Below, piece after piece: positions 16,776 to 24,953 of a stretch of 64,000 nt of DNA. Source of the stretch: Clostridium sp. (GTDB lineage Bacteria; Bacillota; Dethiobacteria; Dethiobacterales; Dethiobacteraceae); NCBI GenBank assembly GCA_018335695.1, contig JAGXRV010000071.1, positions 1 through 64,000 on the forward strand. Reading direction: 5' to 3'. Below the pieces are notes generated by a model that was not told the DNA's origin, did no database searches, and was given only the letters and a program-made list of their open reading frames with translations. The number at the start of each line of letters is the position of its first letter. The stretch's first letter is position 1. Both the position numbers and the translations under genes were made by a program.

Positions 16776-16883
16776 ACAGCTCACCCCCTTTATATAAGTT
16801 TACGTCCAAATCTCACTAGCAATCATTATACTTAAATCGTTGCCTTGATGCAAGTTTACAGAAATAGCGCTATCGCCCTTTTA

Positions 16884-16921
16884 GACTGCCCAAAAATAAA
16901 AACCGCGCATCGCACGGTTTT
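16884..16921 (-). terminator. Intrinsic terminator after dapA
   Basis: On the minus strand AAAACCG..CGGTTTTT forms a stem with a GC-rich top, followed by ATTTTTGGG. It begins just after the dapA stop, separating dapA from rnj. The remaining ~100 bases up to rnj show no gene. Confidence 0.7.
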
Positions 16922-16926
16922 GGAAA

Positions 16927-17811
16927 TTAAAGATATCCAAGCCCCGTTAAAACATCTGCTATTTCCTTATGTTGATCTTCAGTCAGTCCCACCAGAGGCA
17001 GCCGCATAGGACCTAAATTATGCCCCAGCATATTCATGGCGCCTTTCAAAGGCGTGGGGCTGGTAGTAATAAACATTGCCTTGAAAAGCGGCAACAGCTT
17101 TAAATGAAGCCTCATGGCAATCTCCGTATCTCCGTTTTTAAAGGCGGTGATCATCTGCTTGATTTCCCTGCCGGCAATATGCGAAGCAACGGAAACCACG
17201 CCGATGCCGCCCACAGCCAGTACCGGCAATGTCATACTGTCGTCACCGCTATAAACTGCAAAATTATCGGGCGCACCGGCACTGATTCTGGCAATCTGCT
17301 CCAGATCACCACTGGCTTCTTTAACTGCCACAATATTTGAGATTTGAGCAAGCCGCAGCGTGGTTTCCGCCGTCATATTAACTACTGTTCGGCCTGGCAC
17401 ATTATAAAGCATTACCGGCAAAGCTGTTTTTGCAGCAACAGCGGAAAAGTGACGGTACAACCCTTCTTGAGGCGGTTTATTATAATAGGGCACAACTAAC
17501 ATAATTCCGTCCACACCGCAATTTTCTGCAATTTTAGTCAGACGGATCGCCTGAACAGTATTGTTAGAACCGGTACCTGCCAATACCTTTGCTTTCCCTT
17601 TAACTGCGTTTGCCACAACAGAAAAAAGCTCTATTTTTTCCTCCTCCGCAAGAGTCGGAGATTCTCCGGTAGTGCCGCAGACGATGATACCGTCAGTGCC
17701 GTCATTCACCAGAAAAGTAGCCAGTTCCGCAGCCTTTTCATAATTAATTTCCCCATTTTCATAGAAAGGGGTTGCCATTGCTGTAATCATTTCACCAAAT
17801 GGTGCAATCAA
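16927..17811 (-). CDS. dapA: 4-hydroxy-tetrahydrodipicolinate synthase
   Basis: Condenses pyruvate with aspartate semialdehyde; its product feeds lysine/diaminopimelate and, through DpaAB, spore dipicolinate. 294 residues, the usual length. The Schiff-base lysine is in VAVKEASG (about residue 161), the catalytic tyrosine in YNVPGRT, and the pyruvate-binding GTTGESPTL is near residue 45. A TTG start is supported by GGAGGTGA six bases upstream. It lies directly after dpaA-dpaB; asd and dapG, which intervene in Bacillus, are absent. Confidence 0.96.
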   Translation of the reverse strand: MIAPFGEMITAMATPFYENGEINYEKAAELATFLVNDGTDGIIVCGTTGESPTLAEEEKIELFSVVANAVKGKAKVLAGTGSNNTVQAIRLTKIAENCGVDGIMLVVPYYNKPPQEGLYRHFSAVAAKTALPVMLYNVPGRTVVNMTAETTLRLAQISNIVAVKEASGDLEQIARISAGAPDNFAVYSGDDSMTLPVLAVGGIGVVSVASHIAGREIKQMITAFKNGDTEIAMRLHLKLLPLFKAMFITTSPTPLKGAMNMLGHNLGPMRLPLVGLTEDQHKEIADVLTGLGYL

Positions 17812-17917
17812 AAGTAAATCACCTCCAGTTTGCTCCCTGAGCCTTAAAACATTATATCAAAAGAATACCGTATTTTCAAACAAAGTTTGGCATTTCTGCC
17901 ACTCGTCTGCCTGCCTG

Positions 17918-18529
17918 CTAACGCCTATACTCAAATTCTTCGTGAGACAGATTTATCAGCATAGGCTGAAGCTGCCTCCCTTCAAGAGCTGCTATTAATG
18001 TGGGCAGCAAAAGCTCAATTTTCGCTATTAACGAGTTGGGCTTGGAAAACGGGCTATCCTGTCCGAACGGAACAAGATAGATATATTTTGTACATAATAG
18101 AGTGCCAATATTTTTAGCGTTAAGACCAAGACCGTCATTTGTGGAAATCGCTAATATTACCGGCTTTTGATTTCGCAACTGTGCTTTTGCGCCCATCAAA
18201 ACAGCAGTATCTGTAATTCCGTTTGCCAGCTTAGCAAGTGTGTTGCCGGTGCACGGTGCTATGATATAAGCATCCAACATCATTTTTGGCCCTAAGGGTT
18301 CGGCTGCCAAGATACTCGTAATAATCTTTTGTCCTGTTCTTTTGACTAATTGTGTCTTCCACTCCGTTGCCTCACCAAAACGGCTGTTTGTCTGATCTAC
18401 CGAAGAAGAAATTAGCGGATAAACTTCTGCTCCTTCCTCAAGCAACTTTTCCAGTTCCGGAAAAACTTTTTCAAGTGTGCAATGAGATCCTGTCAGTGCA
18501 AAGCCAATTTTTTTCCCCTTTAACCTCAC
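17918..18529 (-). CDS. dpaB: Dipicolinate synthase subunit B
   Basis: The flavoprotein-like subunit (SpoVFB) that, with DpaA, makes dipicolinic acid in the mother cell for spore core dehydration and heat resistance. 203 residues. The N-terminal KGKKIGFALTGSHCTLEK and the IIAPCTGNTLAKLANGITD segment are typical of the flavoprotein fold. It overlaps dpaA by four bases, so the two subunits are translationally coupled. Expression is probably driven by the sigma-K-like promoter before dpaA. Confidence 0.95.
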   Translation of the reverse strand: MRLKGKKIGFALTGSHCTLEKVFPELEKLLEEGAEVYPLISSSVDQTNSRFGEATEWKTQLVKRTGQKIITSILAAEPLGPKMMLDAYIIAPCTGNTLAKLANGITDTAVLMGAKAQLRNQKPVILAISTNDGLGLNAKNIGTLLCTKYIYLVPFGQDSPFSKPNSLIAKIELLLPTLIAALEGRQLQPMLINLSHEEFEYRR

Positions 18530-19422
18530 GCCTTCTCTTCCTCCTTCCTCCTTGACTCTACAAAAATATTCTGGTAGATTTTTGCCAAAATTTTACCTGC
18601 GGTTGCAGGTGCCACTTTGCCCGGCAACCCCGGCAGAAGAAAATTTTTTAGTCCCAATTGTTGAGCGGCAAAGAAATCACTTCCACCCGGTGAAGAAGCG
18701 ATATCAATGAGCACGGCTGTTTTTTTTGCTTTAGAGAGCACCTCTGCCGTTAGGACAGGTGCCGGAACAGTATTAAAGAGAAAGTCAAACTCTGCCGCAA
18801 CATCGGGCAAACTCTCAAATGTCACAGTATTAAAGCCCAATACATTAGCCAAAGCTATGGCATCACGCTTGCGTGCCGCCACGGTTACATGGGCATTCAT
18901 GGCAGCAAGCAGCCTAGCCAAAGGCAGACCGCAACGACCAAACCCGGTGACAAGAGCCTGAGAACCGGATATAGTAATCACACTCTCGCGCATAGCCACT
19001 TCCACAGCCCCCTCGGCGGTAGGCACTGCATTATATAAGGATAATTCATCGATTTCCGTAGTTAAAATCAAACTGATACCATGTTCTTCCAGCATCGGCA
19101 GCCAATTTTTTGGCATACTGCCGCTAAGCAGCAGCAACCCCGGCCTAAATAAAGGCTTTAACGTCTCAAGATGAATTCTCTCTATTGCGTAAGGAGCAAA
19201 AATATACCCCTCCAGATTCACTCCCGAAAGCGGCAGAATAAGTAGATCAGTTTTAGGCGGCAGGCAGTCTGATATTTGCGGCTGTTCGCTCTTCATTGCT
19301 TTTGCAAAGCCGAATAAGCAAACATCTAACCCTTGCCCCTGTAAAATCTCCGCCAAAACTACTTCTCGGGCATCTCCGCCCGCTATGACGACATCCCAGC
19401 CCTTTAAACCAATTTTCTGCAT
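18526..19422 (-). CDS. dpaA: Dipicolinate synthase subunit A
   Basis: The NAD(P)-binding dehydrogenase-like subunit (SpoVFA) of dipicolinate synthase. 298 residues. An N-terminal domain is followed by a Rossmann domain with VTGFGRCGLPLARLL at about residues 155-170 and LIDIASSPGGSDF near 240-252. The ATG has a strong AAGGAGG site. It is the first gene of dpaA-dpaB-dapA and marks the organism as an endospore former. Confidence 0.95.
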   Translation of the reverse strand: MQKIGLKGWDVVIAGGDAREVVLAEILQGQGLDVCLFGFAKAMKSEQPQISDCLPPKTDLLILPLSGVNLEGYIFAPYAIERIHLETLKPLFRPGLLLLSGSMPKNWLPMLEEHGISLILTTEIDELSLYNAVPTAEGAVEVAMRESVITISGSQALVTGFGRCGLPLARLLAAMNAHVTVAARKRDAIALANVLGFNTVTFESLPDVAAEFDFLFNTVPAPVLTAEVLSKAKKTAVLIDIASSPGGSDFFAAQQLGLKNFLLPGLPGKVAPATAGKILAKIYQNIFVESRRKEEEKA

Positions 19423-19451
19423 ACTGCTGACCTCCTTGCCGGCTAGTAATT

Positions 19452-19481
19452 TAATATATGTTTTAAGCTGCTCAAAGCGTG
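19452..19481 (-). promoter_or_regulatory. Sigma-K/sigma-E-like mother-cell promoter of dpaA
   Basis: On the minus strand, CATATATTA (19460-19452) fits the CATAnnnTA -10 consensus of sigma-K. CACG lies 17 bases upstream (19481-19478) as a -35 of the AC type. Transcription would start about 25 bases before the dpaA ATG. Bacillus spoVF is a sigma-K gene, so the match is biologically consistent. Confidence 0.55.
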
Positions 19482-19539
19482 ATAAAACAGCTCAGAAAAC
19501 ATTTCGTATGTTTTTGAAAACACGTCCTTTTTTTCGCAT

Positions 19540-19562
19540 AAAAAAACCGGCTGTTTAGCCGG
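19540..19562 (-). terminator. Intrinsic terminator after the YflT-type gene
   Basis: CCGGCT and AGCCGG pair around a 4-base loop, and on the minus strand seven T follow. It sits 15 bases after the stress-protein stop and separates it from the dpa promoter. Confidence 0.85.
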
Positions 19563-19576
19563 GAGATGCTTGTATA

Positions 19577-20062
19577 CTAATCATGTTTTTTTGTCTTGTG
19601 AGCACCGTTTTCACGGAAGATAGCTGCTACTTCTTCCGCCAGTCCATCGTCATCAGTTTCCACTGCCACCAGAACGCTGCCTTTGTGTATTTCCTGTTCA
19701 TAGTGTTCACCTTCTTCTTCGGGAATACCATAATCAATCAAGCCACCGGCAATCCCGCCTGTTACCATTCCGGTCAAAGCTCCGGCTAAAGGCCCAGCCG
19801 CTATGATGGGGCCGATGCCTGGAATTAACAACGCTCCTACTCCGGCGAGGAGACCGGCCAAGCCGCCGATTGTACCTCCTGCAGCAGCGCCGTCCGTTAA
19901 GTTCTGCCGTTCGTAACCGGCGCTTCTATCGTCGCCACCTTCCCTATTACCTCTGGCTACTAACGATATATCCTGATAGTCGTAATCCCGCGCTCTTAAT
20001 TCACGAATTGCCTCCTCAGCCTGCTCTTTGAAACCGAACAAACCTACAACCGTCTGTGACAT
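19577..20062 (-). CDS. YflT/general-stress-type protein with glycine-zipper segment
   Basis: 161 residues. The N-terminal ~45 residues (VVGLFGFKEQAEEAIRELRARDYDYQDISLVAR) and the C-terminal ~30 residues (GSVLVAVETDDDGLAEEVAAIFRENGA) form a split ferredoxin-like YflT domain. They flank a long Gly/Ala-rich hydrophobic stretch (about 60-110) that could insert into or across the membrane. Such proteins are stress-induced in Bacillus; the molecular role is unknown. The ATG has an AAAGGGAGGG site. It has its own terminator, and the upstream region carries strong hairpins, so it is probably a single-gene unit. Confidence 0.75.
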   Translation of the reverse strand: MSQTVVGLFGFKEQAEEAIRELRARDYDYQDISLVARGNREGGDDRSAGYERQNLTDGAAAGGTIGGLAGLLAGVGALLIPGIGPIIAAGPLAGALTGMVTGGIAGGLIDYGIPEEEGEHYEQEIHKGSVLVAVETDDDGLAEEVAAIFRENGAHKTKKHD

Positions 20063-20126
20063 CTATTGCCCTCCCTTTTGTCGACAGCTAATTTCTTTTC
20101 ATATTGTCTCCGTCAGGGAGAGTATT

Positions 20127-20205
20127 ATTCAAATCGACTTGTTCGATTTGAATCTGCCATGTGCGATTCGCCTTTCAGGCGAATACTCGCACGGCACTCA
20201 AATCG
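20127..20205. promoter_or_regulatory. Hairpin array with alternative pairings
   Basis: ATTCAAATCG (20127-20136) pairs perfectly with CGATTTGAAT (20144-20153). A long stem spans 20155-20196 (TGCC..GGCA outside, TTCGCC/GGCGAA inside). A second AAATCG at 20200-20205 could compete for the same CGATTT. The region lies upstream of the YflT-type gene and downstream of the YmxH-like gene. There is no T tract, so it is not a plain terminator; an attenuator or operator is possible. Confidence 0.4.
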
Positions 20206-20235
20206 TTAAAAGTACCGGTTTTGGGTTGCGGCAAT

Positions 20236-20493
20236 TCAAAAAGATTTACGACTGGCATTTCTCTCGGGTGACAAATCTACAATTAATACTTCTTCACCGA
20301 TTTTTTTAATGGCTGCCCAAGGGATAGACAGTTCACGTATGCCTCTTAGCTTTGCGCCTCTGGGAACAATAATGATGGACTGAATCTCACCGGTGGTTTC
20401 ATCTATTACTAAGTCAGAATCAGCCACATAACCCAACCTGGAACCGTCGTAAAGATTTATGATTTCTTTTTTTGATAGCTGCGAAAGTTCCAT
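20236..20493 (-). CDS. ymxH: PRC-barrel protein of the YlmC/YmxH sporulation family
   Basis: 85 residues, the normal length, forming one PRC barrel (LYDGSRLGYVADSDLVIDETTGEIQSIIIVP). The family includes YlmC and YmxH; YmxH lies just before spoVF in Bacillus, as it roughly does here. The role is unknown and it is often sporulation-associated. I start at the ATG at 20493 after AAGGGGGT, one base past the stop of the upstream membrane gene. Confidence 0.85.
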   Translation of the reverse strand: MELSQLSKKEIINLYDGSRLGYVADSDLVIDETTGEIQSIIIVPRGAKLRGIRELSIPWAAIKKIGEEVLIVDLSPERNASRKSF

Positions 20494-20494
20494 C

Positions 20495-20818
20495 CTAGCG
20501 ACCCCCTTTGAACAGCCGATAAAAACGCAGTGCAAGCGGCTGAAGCAGAGCCAAAGAAAGCGCGATGAAGGCCAGCGGATCTATCTTAACTTCATAGAGC
20601 TGCCATTTATCCGCAAGATCAATCTGTAAGAAAGTAACCAATAAAACTAAAGAAAGATAAATTCCGCCCGCTGTGGCAATCAATTCCTGTAATGCCTCTG
20701 AAAAAAGTGAAGGTTTGCTATGCTCAGGCAATTTATGTGATTCAGCTCTTATTTTGTTTTGCATACGCAAAATAACGGAAAGTACTACTAAGGTAACAAC
20801 CGTCAGTAAATCTACCAA
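20495..20818 (-). CDS. Small membrane protein of unknown function
   Basis: 107 residues with three predicted hydrophobic helices (about 2-20, 45-67 and 77-97) and a basic C-terminus, FYRLFKGGR. No family recognised. A TTG start is supported by AAGGAGGT nine bases upstream. It is packed between dut and the PRC-barrel gene with almost no spacing, so it is probably co-transcribed. Confidence 0.65.
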   Translation of the reverse strand: MVDLLTVVTLVVLSVILRMQNKIRAESHKLPEHSKPSLFSEALQELIATAGGIYLSLVLLVTFLQIDLADKWQLYEVKIDPLAFIALSLALLQPLALRFYRLFKGGR

Positions 20819-20833
20819 ATCAGCTTTACCTCC

Positions 20834-21286
20834 TTAGCCGTTAAGTCCTGTATGTCCAAATCCTCCTTCTCCCCGTATTGTTTCCGGCAAAGTTTCGCAT
20901 TCACAGCAACCGGCTCTGGCCAATTTAGCCAACACCAGCTGCGCAATTCTATCACCTTTGACGATCACAAAGGGCAATTTTCCAAAGTTGGCTAAAATAA
21001 TCATTATTTCACCTCTGTAGTCTGCATCAATTGTCCCGGGACTGTTTAGCACAAAAATGCCGTGTTTTAATGCCAAACCGCTGCGAGGACGAATCTGAGC
21101 CTCAAAGCCTGGGGGAACTGCAATTTGCAATCCTGTCGGAATAAGAATCCGCTGTGAAGGTAATAACACCAGCGGGTTTTTGTTGGCCGCCGGCAGGTCT
21201 AAACCGGCAGCATCTTCCGTCAAATAGCGTGGTAATGGCAAATCTGCTGCCTGGGGAAGTTTGCGGATAAAAAGAGTTGCTTCCAT
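20834..21286 (-). CDS. dut: dUTP diphosphatase
   Basis: Hydrolyses dUTP to dUMP, keeping uracil out of DNA and feeding thymidylate synthesis. All five trimeric dUTPase motifs can be read: [31 protein letters not shown] and [11 protein letters not shown] choose the ATG at 21286 (150 residues), spaced eight bases from AAGGAG; the GTG just upstream abuts that site. Confidence 0.95.
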   Translation of the reverse strand: MEATLFIRKLPQAADLPLPRYLTEDAAGLDLPAANKNPLVLLPSQRILIPTGLQIAVPPGFEAQIRPRSGLALKHGIFVLNSPGTIDADYRGEIMIILANFGKLPFVIVKGDRIAQLVLAKLARAGCCECETLPETIRGEGGFGHTGLNG

Positions 21287-21408
21287 TTGCCCCACTCCTT
21301 CACTGATTTTTCTTCCCCACTCTAACGCCTTTAATCCCAGATGTCAAGCTATCCCGCAAATTCCCCAAAACTTCTGCGCAGCTTGCAAATGAACCGTTGG
21401 CATAATCT

Positions 21409-22248
21409 CTACTGACTCCATAGCTGTACCCATACATGACCTCCGCCTGCCCCGGAGCGTATCTGAATATACTTGTCAGTAGAATTGCGAAACTTAAAGT
21501 CTATATAATCTGTCACAGTTGCGTCCCTTCCGGGAGGCACATAGCCAACTCTGATACTGTGTCGATGTCGTTCGATGATTTCCAGCCCTGCTGCCAATGC
21601 CGCATTATAGATTGTCGTTACCACTTGGCAAACGCCGCCGCCTATTCCCATCCCTCCCACCACAGGAGCCATACTATAACCACGCTCTAAAGTGCGCGGC
21701 CCCGTTTCCTTATTAAAAGAAAATACGTCTCCGGGCGCCAGAATAATCCCGTTCATATATTTTGCCGCAAGATACAGATTATCTGTCCGACCTGCACTAC
21801 CGCCTCCGCTCGTACTATACGAAGCAATTTTCTTATTAATTGATTTGAATAGTTCAGCCGTGATTTCCGGATCGAGAGTTATTATGGCAAGCTCGACAGT
21901 TTCGCCTTCATTGGCAGTCATGACTGCATCAACTGTGGTAAGCACATCTACTTTTCTGCCGGGCAGCTCAGGGATTATCACCTTATTCGTCCGGTCAAAA
22001 CGAGCATTGCGCGGTTTCCTATCTAAGGAGTCCGCCATCCGTTCAACCGTCTGGCGGACTTCATTCCCTAACATCCTCTCCATTGCAATACCCTGCAACA
22101 TAACCCCCGGTTTGACACCATAAAAATGCCGGGTAACCCTGATGCCCAGATTAAGAGAGAAATATGCAACCAGCCCCGCCAGTAAAATCAAAAGAATTGT
22201 ACTGAGCTTCAGAAACAAAAAATTAGCGGAGTTACCCTTTCTTATCAA
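21409..22248 (-). CDS. VanW family membrane-anchored protein
   Basis: One N-terminal membrane helix (about residues 12-35) and an extracytoplasmic part. The VanW signature covers about 170-270: FSFNKETGPRT, GMGIGGGVCQVVTTIYNAAL, then ERHRHSIRVGYVPPGRDATV. VanW domains often accompany peptidoglycan-binding domains; despite the name, resistance is not implied. The TTG at 22248 overlaps the deacetylase stop as TTGA and is the start I favour (279 residues); the longer frame lacks a ribosome site. Envelope remodelling during growth or sporulation is plausible. Confidence 0.8.
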   Translation of the reverse strand: MIRKGNSANFLFLKLSTILLILLAGLVAYFSLNLGIRVTRHFYGVKPGVMLQGIAMERMLGNEVRQTVERMADSLDRKPRNARFDRTNKVIIPELPGRKVDVLTTVDAVMTANEGETVELAIITLDPEITAELFKSINKKIASYSTSGGGSAGRTDNLYLAAKYMNGIILAPGDVFSFNKETGPRTLERGYSMAPVVGGMGIGGGVCQVVTTIYNAALAAGLEIIERHRHSIRVGYVPPGRDATVTDYIDFKFRNSTDKYIQIRSGAGGGHVWVQLWSQ

Positions 22249-23267
22249 GGAATCTTCACGTCCAGTCTGGTTCTTGAAGGACAAAGCAACTCTGATAGTG
22301 AGACAGGCTCAAGTCCTGCAGTCCGCAGCGCCGGAATCACCTGTCGCAGCAATTCAGCCGTTTGTGCTGTTGGATGCATCAAAATAAGACTGCCGCCGGC
22401 AGCATTAGCAAAGATTTTTTCAGACATCACTTCGACGCCCGGCAACTTCCAGTCCACGGTATCAACTGTCCATAACACAGTGCGGTTTTTTTCCTGCGCG
22501 GCTGCTTTTAAAACATGCTCATTAAATTCTCCCTTATGGGGACTAAAATAGCTGGGACGGACGCCGCATATTTCAAAAATAATCTCGTTTGCCTGTCTGA
22601 TATCATTTTGAGCCTGAGAAAAGCTTGCCTTACTCATGCTAAGAAGGTCGGAATAACCGTGATTAGCCAATTCAAATCCGGAGTTACCAAGCATACGAGC
22701 CATCTCCTGATTTTCCCGTACCCACCTGCCCACCAAAAAGAAAGTTGCTCCCGCATCTGCTGCTTGCAGAACTTCCAGTATTTCTTGCAAATATTCATTG
22801 CCCCATGCCACATTAATCAGAAAAGCTACCTGCGGCTTCTGAGAATTGCCTTGAAACACTGGATGCAAAGGAAATGATGCTAAACTAACTTCTGCCGGCA
22901 AATCAATCATGACCGGCTTTACTTTTGTATTTGCCTCAGCCTGCATTAGTAAGCTCAAAGTTGCCTCTACATCAAGTTCGCTTCCGCTTAAATCCGGAAT
23001 TACCCCTTTTGTCACCGGATCTATCGCCGCATTCACCGGTTCGACACGCAATTCCATTGCCAAGCTATTTAACACTGCGCCTGCTTCCTCTTTAGTGAGC
23101 CCGCCTAAATTATTGCCGTTTAACAATACATTCGCCTTAACCAGATGCTGATTTTGAAGGCTCATCCGCCCACAACCCTGAAATGCCACCGGCAAGAAAA
23201 ACAACAGCAGCAAGATAATCATAAGCCGTCTGCCGCTTAATACGCTAAAATGCCTGTAACGCATCAT
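22245..23267 (-). CDS. Polysaccharide-deacetylase-fold protein with degenerate active site
   Basis: 340 residues with an N-terminal hydrophobic signal (about 14-31; a cysteine after FQG may be lipidated), a spacer domain and a C-terminal NodB fold (about 145-335). Compared with the neighbouring deacetylase, the metal-binding aspartate motif TFDVVW is replaced by LINVAW. HGYSH is HGYSD, so one of the two metal histidines is missing; SPHKGEF stands for RPPYGE. It is therefore probably not a normal deacetylase and may bind glycan instead. The general layout is that of YlxY. ATG after a GTAGAGAAG site, next to the active paralogue. Confidence 0.8.
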   Translation of the reverse strand: MMRYRHFSVLSGRRLMIILLLLFFLPVAFQGCGRMSLQNQHLVKANVLLNGNNLGGLTKEEAGAVLNSLAMELRVEPVNAAIDPVTKGVIPDLSGSELDVEATLSLLMQAEANTKVKPVMIDLPAEVSLASFPLHPVFQGNSQKPQVAFLINVAWGNEYLQEILEVLQAADAGATFFLVGRWVRENQEMARMLGNSGFELANHGYSDLLSMSKASFSQAQNDIRQANEIIFEICGVRPSYFSPHKGEFNEHVLKAAAQEKNRTVLWTVDTVDWKLPGVEVMSEKIFANAAGGSLILMHPTAQTAELLRQVIPALRTAGLEPVSLSELLCPSRTRLDVKIP

Positions 23268-23273
23268 TCTTCT

Positions 23274-24002
23274 CTACCCCTTTCCGGTTGTCAACAATTT
23301 TGTGAACGGCATGATTTGATAACCTTTCATTTTCAAACTTTGGATAATAACCGGCAACGCATCCACCGCCTGCGTAGCATTAGTATGAAACAAAATAATC
23401 GCCCCATTATGCGCTTTTTTTAACACACGGCTAATAATTTTATCTACACCCGGGTTTAGCCAATCATGAGGGTCAATACTCCATAGTACTGTGGTAAACC
23501 CTTGCTCTGATGCAAAATTAAACAATCGCTGATCCACTTCTCCATATGGCGGCCGAAACAAAACCGTCCTAATTTGCAGTTCTTCCCGTAAAGTCTCTTC
23601 CATCAGTGCAAATTCTTCTGTTAGAGCTTTCTCTTCCAGTTCTGTCAGACGCTTATGAGAATATCCGTGATGCCCTATTTCGTGGCCGCGCAAGACAATT
23701 TCCCGGGCTAAATCCGGGTTATTGCGAACCCATGTGCCTGTCAGAAAAAACGTAGCCTGTATCTTATAACGATCAAGAATATCAAGAATCCGTCCTGTTT
23801 CCCCTGGCTCCCAAACTACATCAAAAGTAAATGCCACTGCCTTTTCTTCTGTCTCAATCTGATAATATACTCCCTTAGTAGTAGGAGAGAAAACTCCCTG
23901 AACAATTTGTCTGTGTAAAATTAAAAGCAGCAGCAAAATGGTAACGGCTAAAAAAATCAAAAATCGCTGCTTTCTTTTCTTTATCCGTCTGTCTCGATGC
24001 AT
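23274..24002 (-). CDS. Polysaccharide deacetylase, PdaB/YlxY-like
   Basis: A membrane-anchored carbohydrate esterase acting on cell-wall N-acetyl groups. It has a basic N-terminus, a membrane helix (about residues 13-32) and a complete NodB domain: TFDVVWEPG, GHHGYSHKRL with both metal histidines, and RPPYGEVD. Family members near pnp (YlxY) and in sporulation (PdaB) suggest a role in spore or septal peptidoglycan. I favour the ATG at 24002 (242 residues), seven codons inside the longest frame, since AGGT lies five bases upstream; the alternative start at 24023 has no clear site. Confidence 0.88.
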   Translation of the reverse strand: MHRDRRIKKRKQRFLIFLAVTILLLLLILHRQIVQGVFSPTTKGVYYQIETEEKAVAFTFDVVWEPGETGRILDILDRYKIQATFFLTGTWVRNNPDLAREIVLRGHEIGHHGYSHKRLTELEEKALTEEFALMEETLREELQIRTVLFRPPYGEVDQRLFNFASEQGFTTVLWSIDPHDWLNPGVDKIISRVLKKAHNGAIILFHTNATQAVDALPVIIQSLKMKGYQIMPFTKLLTTGKG

Positions 24003-24062
24003 AGACGACCTACTTTCCCGCATAAGCTGATTTTCTCTAAAATTTTATGCGCTTACAAAACA

Positions 24063-24100
24063 AATAAGAACAGACCGACTTAAAGCAGACTGTTCTTATT
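24063..24100 (-). terminator. Intrinsic terminator of the ABC importer operon
   Basis: A perfect 11-base inverted repeat, AATAAGAACAG / CTGTTCTTATT, with a 16-base loop. On the minus strand a T-rich TTTGTTTTG tail follows. It lies 38 bases beyond the permease stop. Confidence 0.75.
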
Positions 24101-24137
24101 AACAGGAAATTACTCACTAACTTATCCTAGAAATAGC

Positions 24138-24953
24138 TCAACGCCATTTAAGCGCCATCTTTTCAATAACTACTACCGCCTGATACATTATAGCAGCAGC
24201 CACCGCGAGAATTATCACACTGGTCATCACTAAATCCAGTCTAAATACCTGGCCGCCGTAAACAATCAGATAACCAAGCCCCGCTCTGGAGACTAGAAAT
24301 TCACCCACGATTACACCGACCCAAGAAAGCCCAACATTAATTTTCAACGCTGCGATAATCGTGGGCACGCTTGCCGGAAGAATTACTTTGCCAAGAATCT
24401 GCCACTTGCCAGCGCCAAACGTTTTAAGCAATTTTATCTTGTCAGGATCGACCTGAGAAAATCCTGCGTATACTCCTAAAATAGTTACCACGACTGAAAT
24501 TAACAATGCCATAACCAAAATTGCGGTAACACCGGAGCCTGCCCATACAATAATAATCGGACCAAGTGCGATTTTAGGCAGACTGTTTAACACCACAAGA
24601 AACGGATCTAAAACTGCAGAGAGGAATTTTGACCACCAAAGAACTATGGCAACAATCGTCCCGCAAATAGTGCCCAAGGTAAAACCCGCGATTGTAGTAA
24701 AGACAGTTACGCCCACATGTTTATAAAGGGAACCTTCGTTATGCAGGTTTATTAATGTTCTGACAATCCTAGACGGCTGACTGGTTATAAATGGATCTAT
24801 CCAACGCAAATTCGCACCGATTTCCCAGAATACCACCAACCCAACCAAGAGTAATATCTGCATCAGAAAAACCCTGTTGCGATAACTTTTTTGCTTTTGC
24901 AAATAAGCATCATGGTCGGAGGAAAAAATAGTATTGGCAGTCAGCTTAGACAT
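24138..24953 (-). CDS. ABC transporter permease, NitT/TauT type
   Basis: A membrane subunit of a binding-protein-dependent importer, about six helices in 271 residues. The ATPase-coupling loop is DKIKLLKTFGAGKWQILGKVILPASVPTI in two parts around residues 170-195. It belongs to the SsuC/TauC/ThiX-like branch. The start ATG at 24953 is preceded by GGAAGGAAC and overlaps the ATPase gene by eight bases. The substrate is not determined by sequence. Confidence 0.9.
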   Translation of the reverse strand: MSKLTANTIFSSDHDAYLQKQKSYRNRVFLMQILLLVGLVVFWEIGANLRWIDPFITSQPSRIVRTLINLHNEGSLYKHVGVTVFTTIAGFTLGTICGTIVAIVLWWSKFLSAVLDPFLVVLNSLPKIALGPIIIVWAGSGVTAILVMALLISVVVTILGVYAGFSQVDPDKIKLLKTFGAGKWQILGKVILPASVPTIIAALKINVGLSWVGVIVGEFLVSRAGLGYLIVYGGQVFRLDLVMTSVIILAVAAAIMYQAVVVIEKMALKWR

